Shown piece by piece: positions 50,144-59,128 of a DNA stretch of 64,000 bases; within the stretch, counting starts at the first letter, position 1, and every line of letters begins with the position of its first letter. The notes beneath the pieces were generated by a model. That model did not search any database. It was not told the DNA's origin and worked only from the letters and a program-made list of their open reading frames with translations. Both the position numbers and the translations under genes were made by a program. This DNA is from Chitinophagaceae bacterium (GTDB lineage Bacteria; Bacteroidota; Bacteroidia; Chitinophagales; Chitinophagaceae), in the NCBI GenBank assembly GCA_947446645.1, contig CANFHA010000020.1:1-64000 (forward strand), read 5' to 3'.

Positions 50144-50704
50144 ATGAAATTTCTGATCGTCGGGCTGGGAAATATAGGCATGGAATATGATGCTACCCGC
50201 CATAATATAGGCTTTGAAGTTGCAGATACCTTTGTGATAAAGAACGGCGGCACCTACCGGCTGGACCGCCATGCCCATGTGGCCGAGGTGAAGTGGAAGG
50301 GTAAAACATTTGTAGTGATAAAGCCAACGACCTATATGAACCTCAGCGGCAAAGCGCTGAAGTACTGGATGGATAAAGAAAAGATTCCGGTAGAAAATGT
50401 ACTGGTGATAGTAGATGACCTTGCGTTGCCGCTGGGCACACTGCGCCTGCGAGCCTCCGGCAGCGATGCCGGGCACAATGGCCTTAAAAATATTCAACTG
50501 GTGCTCACCAATGATAAGTATCCCCGTTTACGATTTGGAATAGGCAGTGACTTCCCAAAGGGCCGCCAGGTAGAATTTGTACTGGGTAAATGGAAACCAT
50601 CGGAAGTGGCTATGGTAAAAGAAATGCTGCTAAAAAGCGTAGATGCGATAGAATGCTTTGCAAGCCAGGGAATAGGTAAGGCAATGACGGAGTGTAATAA
50701 GTAA
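50144..50704 (+). CDS. pth: Peptidyl-tRNA hydrolase
   Basis: 186 residues, normal length. It recycles peptidyl-tRNAs released from stalled ribosomes. Active-site segments: VGLGNIGMEYDATRHNIGFEVAD with the catalytic His in TRHNIG, TYMNLSGKA, VIVDDLALPLGTLRLRASGSDAGHNGLKNI with the catalytic Asp, and RLRFGIGSDFPKG. The usual GNPG is GNIG and GGHNGLK is AGHNGLK here, both conservative. A small CCCC-TAAA-GGGG hairpin follows at 50714-50725 without a T-run. Confidence 0.95.
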   Translation: MKFLIVGLGNIGMEYDATRHNIGFEVADTFVIKNGGTYRLDRHAHVAEVKWKGKTFVVIKPTTYMNLSGKALKYWMDKEKIPVENVLVIVDDLALPLGTLRLRASGSDAGHNGLKNIQLVLTNDKYPRLRFGIGSDFPKGRQVEFVLGKWKPSEVAMVKEMLLKSVDAIECFASQGIGKAMTECNK

Positions 50705-50791
50705 AAACCCAAACCCCTAAAGGGGCTTCGCTTGAGAATACCTCTTCAACTTTGGGATTAATTTTGGTCAACTATCGTTGTTCCGGGCCAA

Positions 50792-50980
50792 TTATTTCGT
50801 CTGTATCAATTTAACGACCTTACCGTCCTTCCTTTGAATATAGGTTTCGGGAGAACCACCTTTTTTCGTTCGGACAGAACCGTATACCGCCCAAGTAGAA
50901 TCATCAAGCAATATTGCCTTATCGGGCTTTTTTTTGTTGGAAACATCACTACCAATTTTTGGTACCCATATCAGAAACAA
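50792..50980 (-). CDS. Short remnant resembling the end of an NTF2-fold immunity-type protein
   Basis: 62 residues from a TTG at 50980. The frame stays open about 20 codons further upstream to a stop, without any ATG. The sequence WVPKIG, then KPDKAILLDDSTWAVYGSV, KGGSPETYIQRKDGKVVKL resembles, from memory, the C-terminal half of small NTF2-like immunity proteins (YbbC/YhhH type), which normally have an N-terminal helical part that is missing here. The lack of an ATG and the truncated length suggest a decaying gene. It lies just beyond the end of the CheB-CheR-kinase gene and has no partner nearby. Confidence 0.4.
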   Translation of the reverse strand: MFLIWVPKIGSDVSNKKKPDKAILLDDSTWAVYGSVRTKKGGSPETYIQRKDGKVVKLIQTK

Positions 50981-51071
50981 TAATGTCTTTCCATGGCATG
51001 TGCTAAAGTTATCGAAAATTATATTTCACTCATCTATCGCAGTTAGATACTGGCATAAAGGCACAAAACAC

Positions 51072-54000
51072 CTATATAGCTACCGGAATATAAATATCAA
51101 ATGTAGCACCATGATTTGGTTTACCCGTTGCGGTTATAATGCCTTTGTGGTTTTCTACTATTCTTTTGCAGATGGCCAACCCTATGCCGGTTCCCTTATA
51201 TTCATTGTACTCGTGGAGGCGCTCAAAAACATTGAATATTCTTTCCTTATACTGCGGCTCAAAACCAATCCCATTATCCGATAGCGAAAGGTGGCAATAA
51301 TTTACGTCTGGCATGAGCTCACTGATATTGAGTTTACTTCCTGCGGCTGTTTTACATTTGAGCACCATCCTCAGATTTCTTCCGGGATCTGCAAATTTCA
51401 AAGAATTACTGATAAGATTGAATATAAGCTGGCGAAATTGAAAAGGTATAATACTGGCTTCGCAAAGCTTCCCCACCTTTATTACCGCTTTCTTTTCCAC
51501 GAGCTCTTCCTTAAAATCTGATACCAGCCCGGCAACAATGGTCCCGAGTTCAGTTTTCTCAAAACTATGGATCGTATTCTTAACCCTGGAATAGGTAAGC
51601 AGGTCTTCGATTAGTTGCTGCATGCGTTTTGCGGTGTCATGCATTCTCTGCAGATAGTCCTTACCGGTAGCGGACAATTTCTTTTGCTCCTCATCGAGCA
51701 GGATGGAAGAAAAATTCTTGATCTTACGCAGTGGCTCCTGCAGATCATGACTGGACAAAAAAGTAAAGGTTTCCAGCTCTTTGTTCATTTTTTCGAGACT
51801 GATATTCTTCTCCTCCAGCGACTGGTAGCTCTGTTTCAATTCTGCCGTACGGTCGCTGATGATCTCTTCAAGGCCTTCGAGCTCTGCCTTGCCTTTTCGG
51901 TTGCGCTCGGTGGTGTCAGTAAAGGCCAGTAATATCAATTGTTCATGCTGCAGTTTCTGAACAATCTGGCGCCCGTTGAGCAGCATCGTCTTCTTACCTA
52001 TATGGGGAAACATATGGGTTATCTCATAGTCGTAGAAGAAGCTTTCTTTAGGAATAATGTCCTCCAGCAGCTCCCGAAGCTGCGGTATATCCCACTGGTG
52101 ATTGCCCAGTTCGTAGAGCAGCTTACCCTCTGTATCCTGCTGCTGCACCTGAAAATTTTTATAGAACGCATTGTTAGCCGACTTTACACGAAGATTCTTG
52201 TCTAATATCAGCATGGGCTCATGCAGTGTCGTTACAATGGCTTCAGACAGTTCGTAAGCTTCCACCACCTGGTCATTGCGCGTCTGCAGCTCCTGGTTAG
52301 TTGTGATCAGCTCCTCATTTGCTGATTCGATTTCTTCCTTTGAAGTTTCCAGCTCTTCATTCATACACTGAAATTCTTCGTTGCTGGAAAGTATCTCCTC
52401 CTGAGCTGCCTGCAGTACTTTATTAGATTTTTCCTTTTCCTCGCTCACAGATACCAACTCAGCACGAACCACGACCAGCTCTTCTTTAAGCCTTTTAATG
52501 TTCGTATTCTTCTGCGTCAGTGCAGTTTTATTAGTATTGCCGATATGCACTGCGACATGCAACTGCTCAGTAAATACGATAAGGAGCATAGGCTCCTCTC
52601 CTACCAGTTTCAATGGCAAAATATCGATTGAAACAACCGATGATTCTGCGCCATCCTTCAGCTCAATTCCGGATTTGCGAATTTCCCGCTTCGTCTGAAC
52701 GGCTTTATTGATCCCGTCCAGCAACTCAAAGGCGATCTCGGCACGCGCCATGTTCAGTATATGCAATGTAGCCTTACCCGTGGTGTGCTGAAGGAATTTT
52801 TCGGTTGCCCCTTTGAACTCCACTATATTCATTGCATAGTTGATGACAACATAAGCCGGGAGATAACGGGAAAAGAGGATAGAGTTAATTGTTGTATCGG
52901 GCAAATCTGCAAACTGCTGATCCTGATCCATTTTCTGCGGCTGTTCCTCCCGAACCGCAATTAGAGGATGAGGGGCAGGCATATTCAGATCGGGCAGACT
53001 ACGGAAACCATCTTTTCGTGTATATATTTTATGTTGCCTGTCCTTGCTTGAAAACAGCTTGGACGAGGCCATATTTTCCGACTTGCCAAGTATAAGAAAA
53101 CCGCCATCATTCAGCGCATAGTGAAAGGTTGTGAGTGCTTTGCGCTGCATAGCTGCTTCGAGATAAATGAACAGGTTGCAGCAGCTGATGAAGTCAATGC
53201 GCGAAAAAGGCGGATTGCTGAGAATGTTGTGTGGCGCAAAGGTGCAAAGATCACGAACAGATTTAATGACCTTATAGTTGCCACTATCTTCCGTAAAAAA
53301 GCGCTGCAAGCGTTTGGGAGATATGCCGGACACCTCCTGTTTTGAATACACCCCAAGCCTTGCCTTTCTTATAGCATCCTCACTAAGATCTGTAGCGAAA
53401 ATCTGCACCTGCTTGCCAGAATACTTATCGCCCAATATCTCTATAAGCAACATTGCCATTGAATATGCCTCCTGACCGGTGGAGCATGCTGCCACCCATA
53501 TTCTCAGCGTTTCGTTTGGTGCCTTGCCTTTCAGCAGGCGAGGAAATAAAGTTGTCTTAAAATACTGGAACGCATCAGCATCCCTGAAAAAATCGGTAAA
53601 ATTGATCAGGAGGTCATTGTAGAGTACTCTTATTTCCCGTTCGTTTGCCTTAAGTAGTTTTACATATTGCCGGAGTGTAGTAAACTTATAGAAAAACATT
53701 CTTCGCAGAATGCGCCTCTTTATTGTATTCATTTTGTAGTGAGTAAAGTCTACACCCACGCCTTCGCAGAGTAATTTCAGCACTATTTTCAGATCGGTAC
53801 TATCATCTTCAATTATGGTTCCGTCCCATGCTTTACGAGACTTATTTTTACCAACAATGTGCCTGGCAATACGGCCCAGTTCCAGCGCTATCTCCTTTGG
53901 TGAAAGGATAAAGTCGGCCACTCCTTCGTTTATCGCAGACTCCGGCATGCTGCTATATTTAGCCGAATTATCCTGGGCAAAGGTGATGCCGCCTTCCTGC

Positions 54001-54464
54001 TTTATCATCTTTAGCCCCTGTGTACCATCGGATGCATTTCCGGAAAGCACAACGCCGATTGCATCTTCTTTATGAGTTTCGGCAAGCGATGTAAACAATA
54101 TATCGATGGACATTGCGGGTCCGTTCTTTGAACGCGGAATCAGTTGTATATGCCCGTCCGTTACTTCAATGCCCTTGTTGTATGGAATGACATATAGGTT
54201 ATTAGGCTCCATCCGGTCCATATCCTCTATTTCCTGCACCACCATCTTTGTAGACTTCGCTAAAAGTGATACAAGCATGCTTTTATAATCAGGGCTGAGA
54301 TGCTGGACAAATATGAACGCCATTCCCGTATCAGGGGGAAGGTTTTGCAAAAGCTCAGTAACGGCCTCTAATCCCCCGGACGAAGCACCAATGGCCACAA
54401 TAGGGAATGTTGCACCTTTCGAACCTGACTTCTTTTCCTCGTTCTGCATACTTACTTTTAACAT
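51072..54464 (-). CDS. CheB-CheR-PAS-histidine kinase hybrid
   Basis: 1130 residues in one chain. Residues about 20-205: CheB methylesterase without receiver, with GASSGG (Ser), VQHLSPDY (His) and SGNASDGTQG (Asp). About 215-480: CheR methyltransferase (MNTIKRRILRRM, NFTDFFRD, WVAACSTGQEAYSMAMLL, FAPHNILSNPPFSRIDFISCCNLFIY). About 530-640: a PAS-like region. About 650-740: a long coiled coil rich in Glu, Ser and Asn. Then a second PAS, and a kinase core with H-box SSHDLQEPLRKIKNFS, N box NSLKFADPG and SDNGIGFEP, GTGIGLAICK. No chemoreceptor or CheA genes are near, so it is more likely a signalling hub than true chemotaxis. The CheY-like gene at 54480 is 15 bp upstream. Confidence 0.93.
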   Translation of the reverse strand: MLKVSMQNEEKKSGSKGATFPIVAIGASSGGLEAVTELLQNLPPDTGMAFIFVQHLSPDYKSMLVSLLAKSTKMVVQEIEDMDRMEPNNLYVIPYNKGIEVTDGHIQLIPRSKNGPAMSIDILFTSLAETHKEDAIGVVLSGNASDGTQGLKMIKQEGGITFAQDNSAKYSSMPESAINEGVADFILSPKEIALELGRIARHIVGKNKSRKAWDGTIIEDDSTDLKIVLKLLCEGVGVDFTHYKMNTIKRRILRRMFFYKFTTLRQYVKLLKANEREIRVLYNDLLINFTDFFRDADAFQYFKTTLFPRLLKGKAPNETLRIWVAACSTGQEAYSMAMLLIEILGDKYSGKQVQIFATDLSEDAIRKARLGVYSKQEVSGISPKRLQRFFTEDSGNYKVIKSVRDLCTFAPHNILSNPPFSRIDFISCCNLFIYLEAAMQRKALTTFHYALNDGGFLILGKSENMASSKLFSSKDRQHKIYTRKDGFRSLPDLNMPAPHPLIAVREEQPQKMDQDQQFADLPDTTINSILFSRYLPAYVVINYAMNIVEFKGATEKFLQHTTGKATLHILNMARAEIAFELLDGINKAVQTKREIRKSGIELKDGAESSVVSIDILPLKLVGEEPMLLIVFTEQLHVAVHIGNTNKTALTQKNTNIKRLKEELVVVRAELVSVSEEKEKSNKVLQAAQEEILSSNEEFQCMNEELETSKEEIESANEELITTNQELQTRNDQVVEAYELSEAIVTTLHEPMLILDKNLRVKSANNAFYKNFQVQQQDTEGKLLYELGNHQWDIPQLRELLEDIIPKESFFYDYEITHMFPHIGKKTMLLNGRQIVQKLQHEQLILLAFTDTTERNRKGKAELEGLEEIISDRTAELKQSYQSLEEKNISLEKMNKELETFTFLSSHDLQEPLRKIKNFSSILLDEEQKKLSATGKDYLQRMHDTAKRMQQLIEDLLTYSRVKNTIHSFEKTELGTIVAGLVSDFKEELVEKKAVIKVGKLCEASIIPFQFRQLIFNLISNSLKFADPGRNLRMVLKCKTAAGSKLNISELMPDVNYCHLSLSDNGIGFEPQYKERIFNVFERLHEYNEYKGTGIGLAICKRIVENHKGIITATGKPNHGATFDIYIPVAI

Positions 54465-54479
54465 AGATCGGTGTTGAAC

Positions 54480-54941
54480 TTATACTTCCTGGAGGTTGAG
54501 CATGAATTTACCCCTTGCAGGCTGATATGGATTTTTCTCCAGAAACTCAAGTGCCATCTGTATGCACTTTATAAGTTCGGGGAAGTCGCATTTGTGCAGA
54601 TAGTAGTGCGCTCCATTATCGTACAATTCATTTGCGAAGTCATCGCCAAGAGAAGTAGAGCAGATGATCACCGGTATCTTTTTCAGTTTCTCGTCTCTCT
54701 TTATTTCCACAAGACATTCCGCGCCGTTTTTGCGGGGCATGTTATTGTCAAGAAAAAGTACGTCAGGAAGATTGTCTGTATTTGCAAAAAGGTACTTCAT
54801 CAGTTGCGCACCATCATTTACCGTAGTTAGGAGCGCCTGTATTGGCACTGATCTAAGTGCCTTTTCAAAAAAATAACGATCGTCCTTGTCATCATCTGCG
54901 AGGAGAATGTTCAAAGGCACGTTTGACGATATGGATTTCAT
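54480..54941 (-). CDS. Single-domain response regulator (CheY/Rcp1-like)
   Basis: 153 residues, a receiver domain alone. Acidic triad DDDKDD near residue 16-21, phospho-acceptor D in VLFLDNNMPRKNG (about residue 67), T/S in VIICSTS and K in YLHKCDFPELIKCI. The RKNG wording and 150-residue length are typical of Rcp1-type regulators that pair with PAS/phytochrome-like kinases. It is encoded just before the CheB-CheR-kinase hybrid on the same strand and is its probable phosphorylation partner. Confidence 0.92.
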   Translation of the reverse strand: MKSISSNVPLNILLADDDKDDRYFFEKALRSVPIQALLTTVNDGAQLMKYLFANTDNLPDVLFLDNNMPRKNGAECLVEIKRDEKLKKIPVIICSTSLGDDFANELYDNGAHYYLHKCDFPELIKCIQMALEFLEKNPYQPARGKFMLNLQEV

Positions 54942-55140
54942 GCCCTATCAATTTAATCACTCTGCAAAAACAATGGCAAAGAGGTAGTGAACAAAAAAAT
55001 GCCGGAGATTTTGCGTCAGGCAGAAAGCGTAGAGAAGAAATAATGCAGCTAAGGTATTAGGCTTTGTAAAGGCCTCTTTATAAAGATACGCTTTAACATG
55101 GGCAATATCCTATAAAATATGTTAAGAAGGAGCTATTAAC

Positions 55141-55170
55141 AAAACCGGCAGCTTTTACGGCTGCCGGTTT
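55141..55170 (-). terminator. Intrinsic terminator of pruA
   Basis: An 11-bp perfect stem (55160-55170 with 55142-55152, loop of 7) followed on the minus strand by TTTTGTTAAT, 25 bases after the pruA stop. The plus strand also ends in TTTATTTT, so it may act in both directions. Confidence 0.8.
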
Positions 55171-55194
55171 ATTTTAAGTTAAACAAATCTGCTC

Positions 55195-56829
55195 TTAGTC
55201 CGCCTGGTGGAAAGCATACCTGTAATCGGTGGGAGGAACGTAGGTTTCCTTGATCGTTCTTGCGCTCAGCCAGCGATAAAGATTGAGGATAGATCCGGCC
55301 TTATCGTTGGTACCTGAAGCACGTGCGCCGCCGAAAGGCTGCTGTCCGACTACAGCACCTGTAGGCTTATCGTTGATATAGAAGTTACCAGCACTGTTCA
55401 CCAGCGCTTTGGTCATGTACTCAATAGCATGACGATCTTGCGAGAAAATAGCACCTGTGAGCGCGTAAGGTGAAGTTTTGTCCAGCACATCGAGTGTCTG
55501 TATCCACTGGTCGGCTTCGTACACGTAAATGGTAAGCACCGGGCCGAATATCTCCTCGCACATGGTGACATAAGACGGATCAGTAGTTTCAATAATAGTA
55601 GGCTCCACAAACCAGCCTTTAGTGCGGTCGCACTTACCACCACAGATGATCTTTGCAGCACCGTTGCTGTTCTTTACTCCATCTATATACTTAGAGATGC
55701 TCTCGAAAGATTTCTCATCAATAACCGCATTTATGAAGTTGGTGAAATCATCAACCACACCCATTTTCATAGTCTTTACTTCCGCTACAAGCTTTGTTTT
55801 AATTTCCTCGGCCAGGTTGGCAGGAAGATAAGCACGCGATGCCGCAGAACATTTCTGACCCTGGTATTCAAAAGAGCCGCGAGCAAGGCCTGCAACCACT
55901 GCATCTACATTGGAAGAAGGATGCACGAACACAAAGTCTTTACCACCAGTCTCTCCTACTATGCGTGGGTAAGATTTGTATTTGGCAATGTTGTTGCCTA
56001 TGCTCTTCCACATGCTTTGGAATACACCCGTAGAGCCGGTGAAGTGAACACCTGCAAAATATGGGTGTGCATAACAAATGTCGCCAACAACAGGACCGGA
56101 AGGATAGATAAGATTGATAACACCTGCGGGCAGGCCAGCCTCAATAAGTATCTCCATAAATACATTGGCCGAATAAACCTGTGTGTTGGCTGGCTTCCAC
56201 ACTATTACGTTGCCGCACATAGCCGGAGCCGTGGGCAGGTTGCCACCGATGGCCGTAAAGTTGAACGGAGTAACGGCGAGTACAAACCCTTCGAGCGGGC
56301 GATACTCCATACGGTTATCCATACCCTGCGGCGAGAGCGGCTGCTGCTTATAGACCTGGCTGAGAAAATGCACATTGAAACGCAGAAAATCTATTAATTC
56401 GCATGCGCTGTCAATCTCTGCCTGGTAAGCATTTTTGCTCTGGCCCAGCATAGTGGCCGCGTTCATTTTAAAGCGATACTTAGTAGCCAGCAATTCTGCC
56501 GCTTTCATAAAGATGGCAGCACGGTGCTCCCAACTGGTAGCTGCCCAGCTTTCACGGGCTGCCAGCGCAGCATTAATAGCATCATGAACCTGCTGCTCAT
56601 CTGACGCATGAAAGTAGCCGAGCAAATGACCGGTTTCGTGCGGCGGACGTATCTCTTTTTTGTTGCCGCTGCGCACTTCCTTACCGCCAATATAGGCCGG
56701 AATATCGCATTGCTGGCTCTTTAAATCCGCTACGGCTTTCTTCAATGCTTTGCGCTCAGCGCTGCCCGGGGCGTAGCTTAATACCGGCTCATTCTTTGGT
56801 TCAACGAAATCGAAATATGCGTTATTCAT
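55195..56829 (-). CDS. pruA: L-glutamate gamma-semialdehyde (P5C) dehydrogenase
   Basis: 544 residues, the length of the mitochondrial-type P5C dehydrogenases. It oxidises glutamate semialdehyde to glutamate with NAD+, the second step of proline breakdown after the proline dehydrogenase at 5641. Visible: FNFTAIGGNLPTAPAMCGN, VWKPANTQVYSANV, FTGSTGVF, IVGETGGKDFVFVHPSS with the catalytic Glu, FEYQGQKCSAASRAY with the nucleophile Cys, and CEEIFGPVLTIYVYE. The gene is alone, from a -7 box 41 bases upstream to its own terminator. Confidence 0.96.
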   Translation of the reverse strand: MNNAYFDFVEPKNEPVLSYAPGSAERKALKKAVADLKSQQCDIPAYIGGKEVRSGNKKEIRPPHETGHLLGYFHASDEQQVHDAINAALAARESWAATSWEHRAAIFMKAAELLATKYRFKMNAATMLGQSKNAYQAEIDSACELIDFLRFNVHFLSQVYKQQPLSPQGMDNRMEYRPLEGFVLAVTPFNFTAIGGNLPTAPAMCGNVIVWKPANTQVYSANVFMEILIEAGLPAGVINLIYPSGPVVGDICYAHPYFAGVHFTGSTGVFQSMWKSIGNNIAKYKSYPRIVGETGGKDFVFVHPSSNVDAVVAGLARGSFEYQGQKCSAASRAYLPANLAEEIKTKLVAEVKTMKMGVVDDFTNFINAVIDEKSFESISKYIDGVKNSNGAAKIICGGKCDRTKGWFVEPTIIETTDPSYVTMCEEIFGPVLTIYVYEADQWIQTLDVLDKTSPYALTGAIFSQDRHAIEYMTKALVNSAGNFYINDKPTGAVVGQQPFGGARASGTNDKAGSILNLYRWLSARTIKETYVPPTDYRYAFHQAD

Positions 56830-56870
56830 TCTTTTTGAAATTAGGAATTTGTAATTAGGAATCGGGATTG

Positions 56871-56878
56871 CAAAGGTA
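56871..56878 (-). promoter_or_regulatory. -7 box of pruA
   Basis: TACCTTTG on the minus strand, the same eight bases as before the proline dehydrogenase gene, 41 bases before the ATG at 56829. Two ATTCCTAATT words lie in the leader between box and start (56835-56862). Confidence 0.55.
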
Positions 56879-56943
56879 ACTCATTAACACTGGTGGAAAA
56901 AACCGGGGGTGGCTATATGCAGATAGGGTATATCTATTTATTA

Positions 56944-57606
56944 TTAAAGCCTTACGAGACCATGTTTAATAGCAAAAAGCACCAGGCCTGTTTTAGACTT
57001 AATATTAAGTTTGGCAAAGAGTGATTCGCGATAGCCATCTATGGTGCGTGCTGATACCTGCATAATGGATGCCATCTGGTCGTATTTGTATTCCTTTTCA
57101 TCGCAGACAAGCAGCAGGAAAGCTGTTTCCCGCTCGTTCAGGCTGCTCAATATGGCCTGGTAATCATTTGTGGCATGCCTGCTAATACCTTTTAGCAGGG
57201 CATTGTGCGATATCTCGCTGTGGTAGTAGCCGGAGGTTGAGATATCTTCAATGGCTTTCCGCAGTTCATCTTCTGTGCAACTTTTGGGCAAATAACCACG
57301 CACACCGAGGCGGAATAACTCTATGACCGTCTTTTCATCGTTATCAAGTGTCAGGATCAGTACTTTGAGATCTGGCTTGTATTGCCGTATCCACCGGGTG
57401 GTATCTGTACCATTCATTTCCGGCATGTTGAGGTCCATTATCACGATATCGGGGTCCGTAACGTTTGGCGAATTAAATACAAAATCCTTACCGCTGCTGT
57501 ACTGGGCTGTGACTTTAAAATTGCCCAGCACTTCAATCAGCGATTTCAAGCCATTTCGCACAACCGTGTGGTCGTCAACCAGCGCTATAGATATAGATAC
57601 ACTCAT
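56944..57606 (-). CDS. LuxR/NarL-type response regulator
   Basis: 220 residues. Receiver domain 1-125 with acidic pocket DDH, phospho-acceptor in IVIMDLNMPEMNG (about residue 57), T in LILTLD and K in GYLPKSC; linker; then a LuxR helix-turn-helix at about 155-215 (LNERETAFLLLVCDEKEYKYDQMASIMQVSARTIDGYRESLFAKLNIKSKTGLV, with the typical TID and K spacing). A DNA-binding transcription factor, encoded 17 bp after its partner kinase. Confidence 0.94.
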   Translation of the reverse strand: MSVSISIALVDDHTVVRNGLKSLIEVLGNFKVTAQYSSGKDFVFNSPNVTDPDIVIMDLNMPEMNGTDTTRWIRQYKPDLKVLILTLDNDEKTVIELFRLGVRGYLPKSCTEDELRKAIEDISTSGYYHSEISHNALLKGISRHATNDYQAILSSLNERETAFLLLVCDEKEYKYDQMASIMQVSARTIDGYRESLFAKLNIKSKTGLVLFAIKHGLVRL

Positions 57607-57623
57607 AAATTTGTCTCCAATTT

Positions 57624-58388
57624 TTACTTTTCCAGCGTAAAGGTAGTTCCATTGCCACCGGCAGCTTTAGGTGCAGTGTCAATCCTGCATTTCAGGCCTG
57701 CGAGCTCTGCACGCTTCATAATATTTTTCAAACCCGCGCCTTTGGCCGAAGCAAGCATCTCCCCAAGATCAAAGCCTTTGCCGTCATCGGCTACCACCAA
57801 CTTAAATCCATTTCTACCGTGCAGGCCAATAGAGAACGTACCGGCATCGGCATGCTTTATTGCATTGTTCAGCATTTCCTGGAACATCCGGAATACGATC
57901 ACTTTCTGGTCGCGGTTGAGCTCAGGCTCTGCATCCTGTTCCCACTGTACCTGGTACTTATTGAGCAGGCGCAGCCGCTCTATTTCCTTTTCAATAGTAT
58001 AAACAAGACCATTTTTTTCTATATGGTCGCTGTTAAGGCTACGGCCCAGCATACGCACCTCTTCTATAGTATTTATGACTGCCTCGCCTACCGGCTGCAG
58101 GGACTCGCTGAGTGAGGGGTTCACTATTTTCAACTGCTGCAGGTGTGTTTTCACAAATGTGAGGCGCGAACCTACATTATCATGCAGCTCCCGGGCCACC
58201 TCAGTCATTACCTGCTCCTGCACTTCCCTTACGCCCTTTTCGTAGTCGCGCTGCAGCTCGGCCATCTTCATGATTTGCTGCACATTTTTTTTGTTAGATA
58301 GTACCATAGTTATGACCACAACCGCTACCAGCAGAAGAATAAGGAGGGTGGCGAGAATGACCGTTAAGAAAATAGGATTTGAAAGCAT
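57624..58388 (-). CDS. HisKA_3 sensor histidine kinase (NarX/LiaS type)
   Basis: 254 residues. One membrane helix (IFLTVILATLLILLLVAVVVITMVL, residues 6-30), no periplasmic domain, a short coiled coil, then the dimerisation/phospho-acceptor helix with ARELHDNVGSRLTFVKTHL (H in the HDNVG box) and a catalytic domain with NAIKHADAG, ADDGKGFDLG and AKGAGLKNIMKRAE. With so little sensing surface, the signal probably comes through the membrane protein encoded just upstream (3-bp gap). Confidence 0.93.
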   Translation of the reverse strand: MLSNPIFLTVILATLLILLLVAVVVITMVLSNKKNVQQIMKMAELQRDYEKGVREVQEQVMTEVARELHDNVGSRLTFVKTHLQQLKIVNPSLSESLQPVGEAVINTIEEVRMLGRSLNSDHIEKNGLVYTIEKEIERLRLLNKYQVQWEQDAEPELNRDQKVIVFRMFQEMLNNAIKHADAGTFSIGLHGRNGFKLVVADDGKGFDLGEMLASAKGAGLKNIMKRAELAGLKCRIDTAPKAAGGNGTTFTLEK

Positions 58389-58391
58389 AGG

Positions 58392-59042
58392 CTAAGCAGT
58401 GTTAAGAACAGCTGTTTTTTGACGCCCCAGCAAGATAAAGCTAATGGCAGCAAGTGGGTGACGCAATGCATCCAGTACAACATTTATATAACTTAGTTGG
58501 GCAGCGAGCTTTAGAGCATTATTATTCAGATAATTATGGAGGCCCCAATATGGAATGCCTGGAGCGCAAAACAATATAGTTGACGCAGATAACCAAAAAA
58601 CCGGCTGTTTCAAAATGTCTTTATTTGAAAAAATACTATTATTAATAAGAACGAAAAAATACATAACTGTCAGCAATATCGACCCAAGAACAATGGCGAA
58701 ATTTGCCAGTATATAGATCGAATCAATCATTATTTCGGTTGCCCATCCTATACAGTAAACAACTATTAGCGCTGCAAAAATTCTCTTAGCTGAACTTCCT
58801 TTTGTCAATAAAATTGCGATGATACTATTCAACCCAAAATCAATGATCATATAGATGTTGAACATCCATGAATTGTGCTGATGTAATTGCAATGCGATAT
58901 ATCTTCCATAACCGTCGGCAAACGCAGACAATGCTACTGTAAGCAATACCCATTTGTAAGGTCGGGGCAAATACCTGAAATAATATATGCCGATTATTAT
59001 TGCAAACAATTTTCCAACAAGCAGAGGTAGAAGCAATTGCAT
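58392..59042 (-). CDS. Six- to seven-helix membrane protein, possible sensory partner
   Basis: 216 residues, almost all membrane: helices at about 2-22, 28-45, 60-80, 85-105, 108-130, 140-160 and 190-210. Its end is three bases before the start of the histidine kinase gene and the regulator gene follows, so the three are one operon. I do not recognise a family; the size and layout recall stand-alone 7TM/MASE-like sensing modules that normally form the N-terminus of kinases. This role is inferred from position only. Confidence 0.75.
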   Translation of the reverse strand: MQLLLPLLVGKLFAIIIGIYYFRYLPRPYKWVLLTVALSAFADGYGRYIALQLHQHNSWMFNIYMIIDFGLNSIIAILLTKGSSAKRIFAALIVVYCIGWATEIMIDSIYILANFAIVLGSILLTVMYFFVLINNSIFSNKDILKQPVFWLSASTILFCAPGIPYWGLHNYLNNNALKLAAQLSYINVVLDALRHPLAAISFILLGRQKTAVLNTA

Positions 59043-59128
59043 ATCAAGATTCGGTTTGTACAGCCAAATTATAAAAGCCTCACAAACTTACTGTTATATT
59101 CCGCTTCCGTTACAACATCATTTTTTAA

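Noticed and set aside
50714..50725. CCCC-TAAA-GGGG as the terminator of pth
   Set aside because: Only four pairs and no T-run follows, so it is too weak to call.
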